A stretch of DNA of 64,000 nt from Embiotoca jacksoni. Taxonomy: Eukaryota > Chordata > Actinopteri > Embiotocidae. The notes beneath the pieces are model-generated. The model was not told where the DNA came from, did no database searches, and was given only the letters and a program-made list of their open reading frames with translations. This document shows positions 24,991-38,189 of this stretch, one piece after another (position 1 is the first letter of the stretch; every line of letters begins with the position of its first letter). A program made the position numbers and the translations under genes. The stretch spans positions 1,899,501-1,963,500 of the forward strand of contig JAKOON010000032.1 of the NCBI GenBank assembly GCA_022577435.1. The letters run 5' to 3'.

Positions 24991-25656
24991 ATGTAAAATG
25001 ATTATTTTTGAAAAATCCCTGTAATAAGTTCTGCGAACTGGAGTTGACCATCCATTACGTGCCTTACATTTTTCTTTTGCACTGAACAGGATGCGTTGTG
25101 TCTACTTATCATTAATTTAAGTGCCTGTTGTACCAATTCAAAATTTTGTGTTTTATTCTTCCTTTAGCCAGCGATGGAAACATGTGCTTGACACTCAAAG
25201 GAAAGAGAGATTAGTAGAGAATGTAGAAGACCACAAAGTGACTGAAGTCTACAGACACATCTACCTGTAGACTTTAATCATTGTGTCATTTTGAATTGCT
25301 TTAAAGATGGATGCAAGACTTTCTTTTCAATGAATTTTAGAGAATATGTTGTGTTTGCTCCCATTTCAAAATAAAGGCATATCAGGATACGGTAGTGAAA
25401 GTAATTGGAGAATTGTGGGCGCTTGCACCCCAGATTGCAATTTCCATCCTGTGCGTGATAATGTGTGCAGTGGATTACATTTTTAATCCCCAGCGTTGCC
25501 CCTGAGGGCTGGTCCTCCAACCCAACACTGGATCTCCATTAGTTCAAACCTCCAGAGGAACGTTGTGGCCTCACCTTGCCCCAAGGCTTTGCTCTACTTT
25601 TCATTTATTTGCAAAAGCCAGACAAAGACACTTGTCAGCATCCACATTCACCCAAT

Positions 25657-25658
<2 letters not shown>
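24991..25658. other. Intergenic, no gene seen
   Basis: No supported exon or named repeat. Confidence 0.55.

Positions 25659-25732
<74 letters not shown>
25659..25732. repeat. (CA)n microsatellite
   Basis: About 36 CA units. Confidence 0.96.
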
Positions 25733-25737
<5 letters not shown>

Positions 25738-26930
25738 AGCCATTCAAAAACAAATACACTCACACAGCCTGAGAAGTGGGTGGGAGGTAGTATACAGTAT
25801 GTTTATAAAAAATCCGGAGTCAAAAAACAAATCACCTCTCTTTTTAATCTATTTTTTTAAATAATAATAATATCCATGATGCTGCAGGGAAAATGTCACC
25901 TGCCAACAAGCCCACGCCTGGCATGTGTTTCTCCAGCGCCTGCAACGCTCTTCTAATCAGAATTTGGATGCCTGCTCATGAGCACAGTGTGCAAACGCGA
26001 AGTGACTGGGCTGCAAATGATTAATATCCGCTGCGATGAACAATATCTAAAGTCAATCTGCCGCTGATAGATTTATCAGCTTCAGACACAGTGAATGTAA
26101 AATCCTGGGGACTCACGCTTTCCCCCATGTCTTTGTTTCCTCTCCACTATTGGACCCCCCCGCCCCTTGTCTCTCCTCCTCCTCCTCTCCAGCTGTTAAA
26201 CCAATTAAATGCTCACAGAGGGTGGACTGCCCACTCTCCTGTTGAGAAAAATACATGCAATAAAAGCCTGCTCTGTGCAGAGCCATTGTGCGACGGCAAG
26301 GCCGCCATCTTTAATTATGGCCTACGCCCCCACCCTTCTCCTCGCTGAATAGGAGTGGGCTGTAGGTAAAGACAGCCACTGGCACTGGATCAGGTTTTTG
26401 TGTTTTGTGTTAAGCGCACAGCTATAAAGAGGTGAGCTGGTGGCTGGTGCTGATCCTGGAACAGCTCAGGGGTCAGGTTGCATCACAGAAGGTTTAAAAT
26501 AGATGACTTCAGGTTGGAAACTTGAGTTTCAGAGAGTTATAACCGGTTGAAAATGTGTCAGGGAGAAGTATAATTATATAGGTATTTGGTTTATATGGTC
26601 CTTTTTTTTCAGAAAACTTAACAAACTCAATCAAGTTTTTATTGAAACGTGTTGATGTGTTTCACTGTGTGGAGTAACAGGTCCTGACAGTGGCTCCAAA
26701 AAATAGCTAACATTTAGAGGAAATATTCATATCAAATGAAACAGATTTTTTTTTTTTTTTTGTGATGTTCCTTGTGTTCCAAAATATTTCATGAAATCAC
26801 ACACACTGATCTGCCAAATATATATTCTGTGTATTCTTTTAATATCAGGTTTTCATGATTTACACGATTAAGAAAACAGAACTGTCACTGAACTATATCT
26901 GTGGATTGTATGGATGGCGTCATTTTGCTC
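25733..26930. other. Intergenic; 25860-26240 free of repeats
   Basis: No supported exon. The part at 25870-26240 is moderately GC-balanced, has several homeodomain-like ATTA/TAAT cores and no repeat landmarks, so it could be conserved regulatory DNA. This is a weak impression. A poly(T) run lies at 26745-26761. Confidence 0.35.
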
Positions 26931-26946
26931 CTCCTGAAACACAAAA

Positions 26947-27200
26947 CCTGTCACCAGCCTCGTTGCTGCAGACTTTCTGAATTATTTCAAGAGTCTCCGT
27001 TGCCGATTTCCTGAGACCGACACATAATTTGATGTCCTTTCTCCGCTTAATGGTAAAATCCCACGTACGTACCAGTGTAACACTCCACACAGAAATGAGT
27101 GTAACACAGGTCTTGATGTTGATTAAGTGGAATTGCTTCCGCCTGCTCTATGTGCATGACGGTTCTGTGCTCCGTTTGGCTCTGAACTTTGTAATTGAAC
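26947..27200 (-). mobile_element. Decayed mariner-type transposon, copy 3
   Basis: On the minus strand, 27051 down to 26947 reads without a stop as a mariner transposase N-terminus. Two blocks show it: IKLCVGLRKSATETLEIIQK, then a diverged SNEAGDR. These match the family pattern of a K-F-C-V-K-L-G-K-S-A-T-E-T-L core. The family's 5'-end block lies upstream at 27075-27180 ('gtgtaacacaggtcttgatg', 'gctccgtttggctctg'). The rest of the element is missing. The start codon position reads ATT. Confidence 0.75.
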
Positions 27201-28036
27201 CTCGTATTGATCTTGATTTATTTCCCCGATTTCCGTTCCTTCCATCGAATTTACTCTCTCTACTCGCTCTCAACTCATGTGTTACCTGTCACATGACCAT
27301 TGTTGTGGTCACCACGCACACACATCCTAAACAGACTCAGAATTTCCAGCGGTGGTGGAGACCTGAGGGAGGCAGATGTTTTTCATCATCCCACTTTTCA
27401 TGTTCAGCACTTACATGTTCATTCTTGACTTGTTCATATTAACCAAGTTTGAATGATTGATTGAACTGACGGTGACTCCACGGGACAGGTGTCATTTGTA
27501 TATAAAAATGAAATTGCATTGTTATGAAAATATAAACTATATATTTGATATAGTTTATATAATATATTATATATACAAACAAAACAAAGCTTTACCATAT
27601 CGCTAAAAACATCCATAAAAGGCCAATTTCAAACAATAAAAAATAATGACTGAGCAAGTATTGTTGTTTTTTATATATTCCTTTTGATGCCAAGTCAGAG
27701 TTACAGAGATTTTTTTTTTTTTTAAAGGGAAAATGTGCTGTATTTCTGTTTTTCTTTTCTATGCCAGGACACAAACCATTTTTCATTTATTTGTCAAATT
27801 TAAATTTTATTTAGCTGTGTACGTATCTGCTTTTAACAGTATATCCAACAAACTGAGTTAGAAAATAAAGTATTTAGAAAAAAAGAGTGATACAGTGTGT
27901 GTGTGGGAGTGAAATTGAGAGAATGGATGTAAGAGATTGAGAGACAAGGTTGTTAACTTTCAGTTTTATGAACAGCCAGAAAAAAATAAAGAAAGGCCAT
28001 CAGTAAAAGCTTGAGGCCGGGAGAGAAGCTTTCAGG
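27201..28036. other. Intergenic, no gene seen
   Basis: No supported exon. An AT-rich 13-bp stem with a 5-nt loop lies at 27530-27560. Confidence 0.5.
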
Positions 28037-28062
28037 AAAAAAAAAAAAAAAAAAAAAAAAAA
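28037..28062. repeat. Poly(A) run
   Basis: An uninterrupted run of about 26 A. No retroposon body was recognised upstream of it. Confidence 0.95.
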
Positions 28063-28174
28063 GGAAGATGATGGTAGTGGGATCTAAAAGAGCGATAATA
28101 TCGGAAAGAGAAAGGGAAATGGGGGCGTACAGAGACCCCTGCCCCTCCCAGTGCCCTGTGCCTTGAGGGGGGAC

Positions 28175-28530
28175 CCAGGGAAGGTCTGGGGAATGTGAGG
28201 CATGAGGAGGGGAACAAAGCAGACTACTGTCCCCCAGAGAGAGGCCTTGTTCTTGGCCAGGGGGATACAAGAAGTCAGCCGCTCTGTGTATGAATGGATG
28301 GATGGATGACTGGCTGTATGGATGGATGCAGGGTTCCCTGGCTGGCAGGCTGGCCGGCCCACTTGCCCACAGAGCAGGCATGTAAAGAAACCAGGGCAGG
28401 TCTGGGGAATGTGAGGCATGATATAGGAACAAAGCTGACTACTGTCCCCCGGAGAGAGGCCCTGTCTTGGGCTACAGGGCACAGGGAGTCAGCCTCTGTG
28501 GATGGAGGGATGGATGAATAACTGACTGGC
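28175..28530 (+). repeat. Direct duplication, two copies about 216 bp apart
   Basis: 28175-28312 and 28391-28530 share in order 'aggtctggggaatgtgaggc', 'aacaaagc-gactactgtccc', 'gagagaggcc', 'agtcagcc' and a GGAT-rich end. The copies differ by small indels. The spacer contains a tandem TGGATGGA/CTGGCTGG stretch. Confidence 0.85.
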
Positions 28531-31100
28531 TGACAATGATACCATGTACATGATGATGTCTTTGTAAGTAGCTCCTTATATTTTATAGAATCTTATTCCC
28601 CAAAAATATAATATTTTAAAGAACCCTCCAGCTAAAGTAAAGTTTGTCACCTTATTAACATGGCTGTTTTATGTTACACTATAGGACACATCATGAGCAA
28701 AATAAGGAGTCAACACTATGGCTGTGCAGTTTTGAACATTTGGAACTGCAGTGACAGTCTGACGCCAAGTGAAACACAAATATCTTTGCTGGTTTCAAAC
28801 TTAACACATTGTTTTACGAACAAATACACCGTCTGAGTGACCAAAATGAGGTGTGGTCAGGTGCATTGTTGGTCCACTGCCATCTTGGTGCAGCTCAAAG
28901 CGATTGCGCAACTGTCCAACAAATCGCTAATCTGCTCCATCTGCACATGAGCAGACCTGTTTCATCTGCAGAGAAGCCTTCTTTCCTACTACTTGGCGAG
29001 TTCAGAGCCGTCTGACGAGGTGGTAATCGGAGCTGACACTGTGTTGTTGTCGGGTTTTTTGTATGCCCAAAATGCACTTATGATTGAATAAGGCCGACCA
29101 CTTTGAACCATGCGCCTTAATTACCAGCAAACTAGTGAGAAATGCGCAAACGTGGAATTGGACTTGCCCAAATACACTTGTGATCGTCCAGGTAGATCAT
29201 TTAATTATAGCCCTGATGGTCTCAAAAACATACAACAGACAGTCGGGGGTTTCACACATCGCACGTCAGATATTCTCTCACACTAAATAATTACAAAAAT
29301 GCAGAGTTGGGTATAATACACTTTTAGGCATTAGGGAATTTTTTTTTTATAAACAAAACTTCTAAATGTCTAATGAACTCAAATGAATCCTCCATGAGCA
29401 GACAGGGTTGGATGTTCTTCAGTCAGATGCTAAGTGTGATGTAGATTCGTTGTGTCACAACTCGTCCTCGACCCTAGATTATCGCTAAAACTTGCTAATT
29501 TCCTGTTTTATTTTGGTCTCTCACCTTGTGTCTCGTTCCTGGTGTCTTCACTTCCTGCCCAATTCCCATCGTCTTCTTTAACTCTGCATACCTCCTTCCA
29601 TTTCTCCTGCTGTATAATATCTTAATAATCAGAATTAATCCTTAAAAAAAAGGCTTTTTTTTTTCTTTCATTAAGCACAGCAGCACGGTAAAGAATAGTA
29701 GATTGGCAGTAAGTGTGGGGGTTGTTCTTAGAATAAAGGAGAGCACTGTCAAGATGTCTGTATGTTGCTGGCACAAGTGTGCTATTCAGTCCTGTATGCA
29801 CTTTTACATTATTTAACCTTACATTGAGTTGCAGACTTTGAGTGATGTCTTGAGTTCTGCATTCATCCCTCCATACAGCAGAACCCTGCATTCATCTCAG
29901 GGCTTTTAGTCGTGCATTCGGTAACACAGTCACATGGCTTTTACAGAGGAACTTTGACACTGTATTCTATAATACACTCTTCTTTTATGAGTGTTCGAGC
30001 ATGCTTTTGACCACATATCCTCCTGAGTAGTTTGAAATACTGTAGGAATACTCAGAGATAGTTGTCTTTGAGTAGAGTATGGACAAATTCCGGGTAACCA
30101 CATGCCAAATCCTATCCACCTCTGTGACAGGTAGGTTGCTCTCTGTGAGTCATCCATCTACCATAGGGTTACTGTAAGTCAAGTCATGTCGCTTCATTTC
30201 TAAAGTATACTTACAGGTAACTAAAGGGCTGTACACACTTCCAAGAAAGGGTTGTCAGAGTGGAGGAGTAGGAATGATGCAGAGTAGAGATGGTGGGACG
30301 TAACAGGCTTTTATGGACCTCCAAAAGCTAAAAGTGAACGTGGGGCTTTTGTCAAGTTTCAATTGTGGAGGCTCTTCTATCGGTAGGAGTATTAATAGGA
30401 GGGGGCTGTTCTACAATCCATAATAGCAAAGGCTCAATGCTCCTCACAGCCAATAGCTGAAGGCTGGATCACCTCAGAGAGGTGCAGGACATATTGGGGC
30501 CAGAGAGGTGGTGGAGTAGGTTGGAGTGCCCCTGACCCATGTTCACGATGATGTGGGATAACTTAAAAAAAAACATTTGTATTTATCTACTTCAGCCTTC
30601 CATCTGCACCAGCTGAAATGGGCCTTTTCAAACATGTTCTCTAAAGAGGGCAGCTCTGAAAACAGTCTTGTGTTGAGGTGTTTACTAGAGTAAGAGGGCC
30701 TTTCAGAAACAGACATGCGGTATCATTATCCTGCAATAAACTGCACAAACATGGCTGACTCAATGTATGTGGACATTTGTACAGTGGCATGAAACCAACA
30801 TCGTTGCACAAGTAGAAAATAATGATTCAGGTAAATAAGCCGAGGAATTCATGACAGTAATGAACTTTTTTGTTGTTGACTGTTGAACCTCAAAGCATCT
30901 GTAACTGATACTTTTATAATAACACTGAATGAGATGACAATAAGAAACAATGAGACAGTGAAACAGAATGATCACCAAAATCAGCAGCTCCGTTCAGATT
31001 AATGGAGCTTTCTCTCTGACCATTTCTACAGCATTATAGTCAGACTTCTGAAAATAAGCCTAAAGTTCCATGTTTCTCTGAAAACTGTGGTTTGCTCCCT
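28531..31100. other. Intergenic with one repeat copy
   Basis: No supported exon. It contains a short family C copy, listed separately. The rest is ordinary. Confidence 0.5.
29500..29620 (+). repeat. Dispersed repeat family C, copy 2 (short)
   Basis: Keeps 'atttcctgttttatt', 'ctcaccttgtgtctcgttcc', 'gtgtcttcacttcctgccc' and 'cgtcttctttaa' in the order of copies 1 and 3, then ends. Confidence 0.45.
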
Positions 31101-31107
31101 CTGGGTT

Positions 31108-31690
31108 GGGATGGACTGCTTGTTCCAGGTGAAGGAATTTAGGTATCTAACGGTCTTGTTCACAAGTGAGGGTAGGATGAAGCGGAAGATTGACAGGTGG
31201 ATTGGTCAGCAGTGAAGCAGGCATCGTAAAGGACAATTTTGGTGAAGAGGAAGTTGTTCAGGAAGCTTTTGATTTACCAGATGATCTACAATCCCACCCT
31301 CACCTATGGTCACAAGCTTTGGGGAGTTACAGAAAGAATGAGATCTCAGATGTAAGCGGCTGAAATAAGAAGCTCCGACATCCGGAGGGACTTCAGAGGT
31401 GAGCTGCTGCTCTTGCATCAGGAGAAGTCAATTAAGGGGGTTTGGGCATCTGATTAGGTCGCCTCCTTGACGCCGTTCATTGGAGGCTTTCCAGGCACGT
31501 CCATCCGGTAAGAAGCCTCGGGGTAGACGCAGAACACATCAGGGTTATTTTATATCTCATCTGTCCTGGGAACACCTTGGGATCCCCCAGGAAAAGCTTA
31601 AATATGTTGCTATGGAGATGGGGGACTGGGAAGGATGGATAGATATGTCTGGACTGCTGCATCCAGTGAAAAAAGCACCAAACACGATCT
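31108..31690 (+). mobile_element. RTE-type LINE, 3' part (decayed)
   Basis: The C-terminal end of an RTE-like retroposon ORF with frameshifts and stops. Readable blocks in order are F-x-YL-x-VLFTSEGRM-like (31140-31180), 'IYNPTLTYGHKLWGVTERMR'-like (31280-31340), the GHLIR block (31445-31460) and FQARPSGKKPRGRRRT (31483-31530), followed by LSWEHLGIPQEKL (31558-31600). This order is characteristic of RTE-clade elements in fish. It is not functional. Confidence 0.82.
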
Positions 31691-32609
31691 GTTCTGTACT
31701 AAACAGCCACTGGTGGTAAAAAACAACAGAGCATTTAGCAGCTAAAGAGCCCAAACTTCCCCTCATGAGTTGGTAGAGACCAAAACCAAAGTTAATAGCC
31801 ACACTGGAAGGTGGACTGGGACCACAGGGTATGAAAACACGTTAATTTGTAGGCATTCAGATGTTACGGTCATTTCTGCTAAGTGAAGAACGTCAATATG
31901 CGATTTGAGACAACACTAACCTGACAAAATTCATGCACTACACAAGTCCGTATTCTAACGGAAAAACCCGCATTGACAAGCAGACCATATTTTGGGCTCG
32001 GTCACCCACCTGATGACCCAGGACTTTGTTCCTGGTTCCAGCCACCGGGCTTTCACAACCACCAGGTGCAGTTATAGTTAAGAGGGTAGAGCAAGTTGTC
32101 CACTAATTGTTAGTTAGCTAGTTACTAATTGTTGTTGGCAGTTCAATCTCGAGGTCCTCCTGTTAGCAAAGACATTAAACCACAAGTTACTCCCAATGGC
32201 GGGTGAGCATTTGAGAATGCTGAGCTATTTACCTTTCACCTCATCTGTCCAACAATCAGTCTTAGTGTATTTCTACATGCCATCTGCCCATTGTTTTTTG
32301 TGAGACCATCACTAATTTACACATGTTTGATTTTCATCCTTGTTCTTGCAAATTCTTATTCTTGTTATTTTCTGTTGCAAAACCAGTGAAATTTGCTTTT
32401 AAAAAATAACTTGAGAGAGAAATCCTTACTTTCCATGCACCTGCCGAATCTGTGCAGAGTGGGCATACGTTTTAAACTGTTTCTTTGGGAAAGTTACAAA
32501 AATGATTGCATGCAGCCAAAAAGAGGATGGATTTAGAGGGTTTCAGACAATCTGACAATTACTTTGTTGGAGGCATACCTACTCATTTATAGTGGTTGTG
32601 AAGACAGAA
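31691..32609. other. Intergenic, no gene seen
   Basis: No supported exon or named repeat. Confidence 0.5.
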
Positions 32610-33017
<408 letters not shown>

Positions 33018-34050
33018 TTACTTTATTAATCCCATAAGGGGACATGTTTTCACTACAGCAGCATTTATAGATACAGGTAAAGCAATAAAAATAACAGTCA
33101 AAAATATTAGATATACAAATGCACAATATATACAATAAAATAGAATAATATTAAATTCAATTAAATTAATTAAACAATAGTTCAAGGATTTAAACAAACA
33201 AGAAAACAAACAACCAACGGTGTTATTATTTGGCCAGAGGTGAGTTATTGTACAGTCTTATTGCAGTGGGTAGGAATGATCTCCTGTATCTGTCCTTGTG
33301 ACAGCGGAGCTGGAGGAGTCTTTTGGAGAACGTCCTCCTCTGTCCCTGCAGCAGGTGGTGGAGAGGGTGGTCAGGATTATCCAATATGGATAATAGTTTC
33401 CTCAGTGTCCTCCTCTTCAACACCTTTTCCAGACTGTCCAGTTTGTAGCCGATGATGGAGCCGGCCTTCTTAACCAGTTTGTTAAGTCTGTCGGTGTCAC
33501 CGGCTCCAATGCTGCCCCCCCCCCTCCCCCCTCTCCCCCAGCAGAATACTAGAAGTACAATGCACTGGCCACAACAGACTGGTAGAACATCTCCAACATC
33601 TGGCTGCACACATTGAAGGATCGAAGTTTCCTCAAGAAAAAGAGTCAACTCATCCCCTTCTTGTAGACAGCGTTGATGTTGGTCTTCCAGTTCAGTCTGT
33701 TGTCATGGAGACACCAGGTACTTGTATTCCTCCACCAGGTCCACATCCTCTCCCAGAACTCTCAGTGGTTGTGGAGCCGTCGTCTTCCTCCTGAAGTCGA
33801 CCACCATCTCTCTGGTCTTGGCCACGTTCAGGAGCAGGTGATTTCTTCCCGCCCACTCCACAAAGTCCTCCACTACTGCCCTGTACTCGTCCTCCCGTCC
33901 ATCTCTTATACACCCGACCACTGCAGAGTCATCAGAGAACTTCTGCAGATGGCAGGACTCTGAGTTGTACTGGAAGTCAGTGGTGTATAAGGTGAACAGG
34001 AAGGGAGACAGAACAGTTCCCTGTGGAGCTCCAGTACCACATGGCATCAA
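33018..34050 (-). mobile_element. Rex1-type LINE, 5'-truncated, with reverse transcriptase remnant
   Basis: Read on the minus strand from about 34050: CGTGAPQGTVLSPFLFTLYT, then KFSDDSAVVG, the catalytic box of the reverse transcriptase (usual form F/Y-A-D-D). After a frameshift around 33650-33700 come WGRG...SIGAGDTDRLNKLVKK, LDSLEKVLKRRTLRKLLSIL, LLQLRCHKDRYRRSFLPTA and IRLYN (to 33226). The 3' UTR follows with 'aaatgctgctgtagtg' and 'attaataaagtaac', then the GATA-type tail. Rex1 elements of the CR1 clade end in variable short tandem repeats. The 5' boundary falls in the palm domain. One frameshift makes it inactive. Confidence 0.9.
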
Positions 34051-37000
34051 TGGTGGAAGAACCCTTTGATGTTGAGGGCTCTGTGTCCATGCAGCTCACC
34101 AGGGGGGAGAGAGGGATTGATGGGGGGGGGGGGACAGATGAGGGCTGTGAACTAAACTTGTTGAAGAAACAGTTTAGCTCATTTTTGGCGTGAACTTGTG
34201 TTTTCAGATTTACCCTAAATTGTGAGGACAGAGCGAGCTTGAAAAAAGGCTGAAGTGCTGCACTTCATGTTTGCTTTGCTCAGGCATAATCTTTTTTGCA
34301 AACTCTTTTGAGAACATAGGAAAAATCTCTAAGAAGAGGACATGAATATTCCAATTTGTGGTGGAGTTACTCATGAAAGAACAACCACGATGGACAATAG
34401 CAGGATACCAAAAGAAAAACAGAGATTATTTATCACAGACTACAGCAAAGCACTATAGAAAATGCATGCAATACTAAATTGATCAGTTTACACAGAACTC
34501 CCTGGTTTTCTCCTTAATCTGGTAGGACCAACACACTTCACCAAAACAGGAGAAATTCAAGCAAATTGCCCATGTTGCCATGGTTATTCAAGGTAATTCC
34601 AGGTTATTAATGCCTAAGGTGCCAATCACATTGTGATATGTCACCCATTCATTATCCTACCCTGAGTATTTTTTCCTGTTCTGTTGTTTTTATTGTCTCA
34701 ATCTCTCACTCGTCACCACTAAATCACTCTCTTTGTTTTAATCTCACTCTCTTTATTCAGAGCCTTCTCTAAAGAACTGGGATTTGAGCTGCTGTGATTG
34801 GAATTGGAACTGGGGGGGGGGGGGGATGGATGTACTTCAATGAGAGCAAATAGAAAATCAAGTCTGCTTTTTTTGAGGGGGTAAAAACACGAGCACTTCA
34901 GGGTCCATCTCATGAAGCCGATTCAAGTTGACGAGTCACAAAGGAAGCTGCCACCAGCACAGAATCTAATTATGTTCTGCAAACCAGCATCAAAAAATCT
35001 AACAGAAACTCTGAGCATAGCTACAGATATGGTGCCAATATTGGATCCAATTGTCGCCGCAAGAGCAAGTCACACCAAACTATGCCTTTAATTAGCCTGC
35101 ACCATTTTTGATTTGGTGCAAAGTGACAGATTGGTTCTACCTACTGTTCTACAACATAGTTCACTCAGAGCACCACACAATGCAGCAACTCCAAAAGAAC
35201 AAAAAGAAAATCGAATGATGTGAACACACAGCTGTCTAGTCTTCAAGTACTTATACCAGCCACTCGAGACACTTTTTCAATGACTATTAGAAATGAAAAT
35301 ATGGCTCGATATTCAGGCCAATATGGTCCTTGAAGTCTTTAAAACAGTTTTCATCTTCAGTCTCAATAGCTGTGTCTCATGAGAACTTTGTTGTCAAGCT
35401 AACTGTATACAAGTAATTCAACAGGGATCAAATTCTGCTTCTCCAGAGTCAGTGGTGCTACAATTAATATTTTAAGCAGCACAAACACGACAGACGACAT
35501 AAGGTGCCAAGACAAAAGAAGAAACTGTGGAGAATACTGAAAGTGCACAAAGAACTGAATTCCATATGTTGTCCAGCTACAAATTCAAGTGGGTTTAACC
35601 CATCAGGTGGTATAGAGTACATCCTGTTGTCATGTGTTTGTTGCAACACATGCTTTTAATTGTCAGCTGTTAAAGTTGAACCTGAGACAACATGCGATGA
35701 GGTGACCTTACAACAATTATGTTGTGAGTTTAATGGTACTACATAGGAAGCAGGTGGCTTAGCTAAGAAATGAGCATATCGTGGCCTTGCTGGTCATCTA
35801 CTTTTGCAGCTCCATGGACGGACTAACAATATTACCTGAGGTCATCATGTGATGATGCCCTCTTGAAAAACAGATTGTATGTTTTAATAGAGCACTGATA
35901 AGTCTTAAGAAAGTGAATGTCAGTGCATACAGCTCTACCCATGGCCACAAACTTTAACTTAGCCATAAGAGCTGCAGAACACAAAAATGCAAGTCATTCT
36001 TTCATTTTACATACAGGTCGATAAATCAAATCTGCTAAGTTTTGATGAAAATGAAGGAAAGTTGTGTGAAAACAAACAAGACAAATTCTGACTGGTAGAG
36101 CTTCCTAATTAGCCCTTTAATAAAAATAACTAGAGCGTGAATGAGTGTAGACTAGTATAATCAAAAATCCTGGCAAATATTGGCTAGTGTGGATCATGTG
36201 TCAGTTGATCATATCCAGAAAAATAATCTGCCCATAATACACTGTTTTTAAAGTTTAAAGTAAAACCCTGGAGGGCCTGTAAGTAAATCCATTTACTAAA
36301 TTAAAGTACATTAAGTACAATTTTGAGCTACTTTGACTGTCATTTCTGTCTAATTTGACAGCTGCAGTTTATTTGCACAGTAATATTTTTGATTAAACAA
36401 TCCAATCCAGTACTGTCATATAAAGCACTTAAATTTAGCAGCACATCAACCAACTAAGACATTTTAAATGTTGCTTACATGTTTACATACAATAATGAAT
36501 ATGGTTCCTTTGGTTGTATTGGGGGTACAAATTGCTATTTTATCATGTGTGCATGCTCCTCATGAAACTGTCCTCTGACAAGTCTAATAGATTATGTGGG
36601 TATCCAGACCTCCAATTACAGTGTTATTTTTGTAGTTAATCAAGTAAAGCAGTGAACCATCTATTAGCCACTTGTGGACGTTTGCAGAGACTGGAGACTG
36701 GAGACTGGAGACTGCAGGTAACTCAAGCTGCATTATGCGAACTTTAAATGTCTGTAAATCTGCAGTATTACTGAAATGAAATTATTAACAGACAAAAATA
36801 TGGTATGTTTTTGTAAACCATGAATCCCAAGTTTCCAGAGTGGGGAGGCTACAGGAACATGACACCGGTAGTTGGTAGTTAGTTTCTCAGACATGCACGT
36901 CTATACTGTGGCTTAGCTCCAAGTGTACTTGAAGATTACGATCACAAAAGCAGAAAGAGAAACATAATATGGAGATGTTAAAAAAGCCATTTTTCTTCTT

Positions 37001-38180
37001 CACTTCTGGTTGCAGAGATGGAGGCCAATCAGAAGGAGGCAGAATGGCCAATCAGAAACAGTAGCCATGGAAATAGCCAATTAGGCCTGTTTGTCTGTGA
37101 GGACAATGGAAGCTATATTGCAGAGTGATTGCACCAGTGCCGAGCTACACAAACATGCTCAAATGACACCTTACTTGTTGCCTTCCAACCCTAATTTTGC
37201 AGGAGTGTGAGATCCTGATTGCGTCTGTGCCGGCAAGAGAGGACGTCTCATTATTACACCAAAACAATCGCCACCTCAGAGGCAAAAAGCAGAGATTTTG
37301 TTTTCATTAGGGAGCTATTGAGTCACCAGCTCTGGAGTCAAGGCCAGCGCGCACACACACACACACACACACACAGGCACTCCAGCTCTAGTCTGGCAAT
37401 TTTATTCAAAAGATTTGTACCTTACTCCAGTCCACTTAATGAAGCTGTAAATTTAGAGACATGAGGGCCTTTACGGTGCTCCTCTGAGAGCTGCTACAAT
37501 GATCCTGGGACTGAGCTGGTTAATTAACTGATTGTTTGCTTGGCTGGGAGCCACGCAGAAATAGAGTAGATGTGGAGTGAGACAAGAAGGAAAGCAACAG
37601 AGGGGACTTGAGGAAAGAGAACAGAAGAAGGAGGGAGTACAGACGAGAAAAAAAAGAGCTCAGAAAATGGACAGGGTTCAGGGAAAAAAGTGATAAAGTG
37701 TTTGGAATAGAGGTTAAAATAAATGTAGGGTAGTGGAGAAGAAAAAAGAGAAGACATGATGAATTGAGAGGAAAGGGAATTAAAAAAAATAACATCTACA
37801 TGGAGGTATTGTTTAACTGGCCAACCATCTTAGATTTTTTTTTTTTGGTTCACATCTGCTAAGCTGAGGCTGGTGGGGATGTTATTAGCTTTGGAAGAAT
37901 CTGGTCATAAACTAAAGAACTGGACACATTTTTTTTTTATCTATTGATCATCAATGTTATCAACTCACTGTGCGGGGAATATAAATATATATATGAAATT
38001 TAATGGAATCTAATTGGTGTTGAGACATTTCACAAAAAAACTGAAATGTCAACTTTATGTTGTCACTAGAGGAAAGGTAGGATACATTACCTGTAGAGAA
38101 AAATGTGCTGATCCATTAATAACAGCAGCCAATACAAAATTTTGCTTTTTCCATTATTTATTAAATAAAATTATCAATAC
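34051..38180. other. Intergenic, no gene seen
   Basis: No supported exon. It holds poly(G) runs at 34122-34133 and 34812-34825, four 7-bp 'gagactg' units at about 36689-36716, a (CA)n run at 37351-37375 and a purine-rich stretch at 37555-37790 (over 80 percent A+G by eye). Confidence 0.5.
37351..37375. repeat. (CA)n microsatellite
   Basis: About 12 CA units. Confidence 0.9.
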
Positions 38181-38189
38181 ATACATTAT

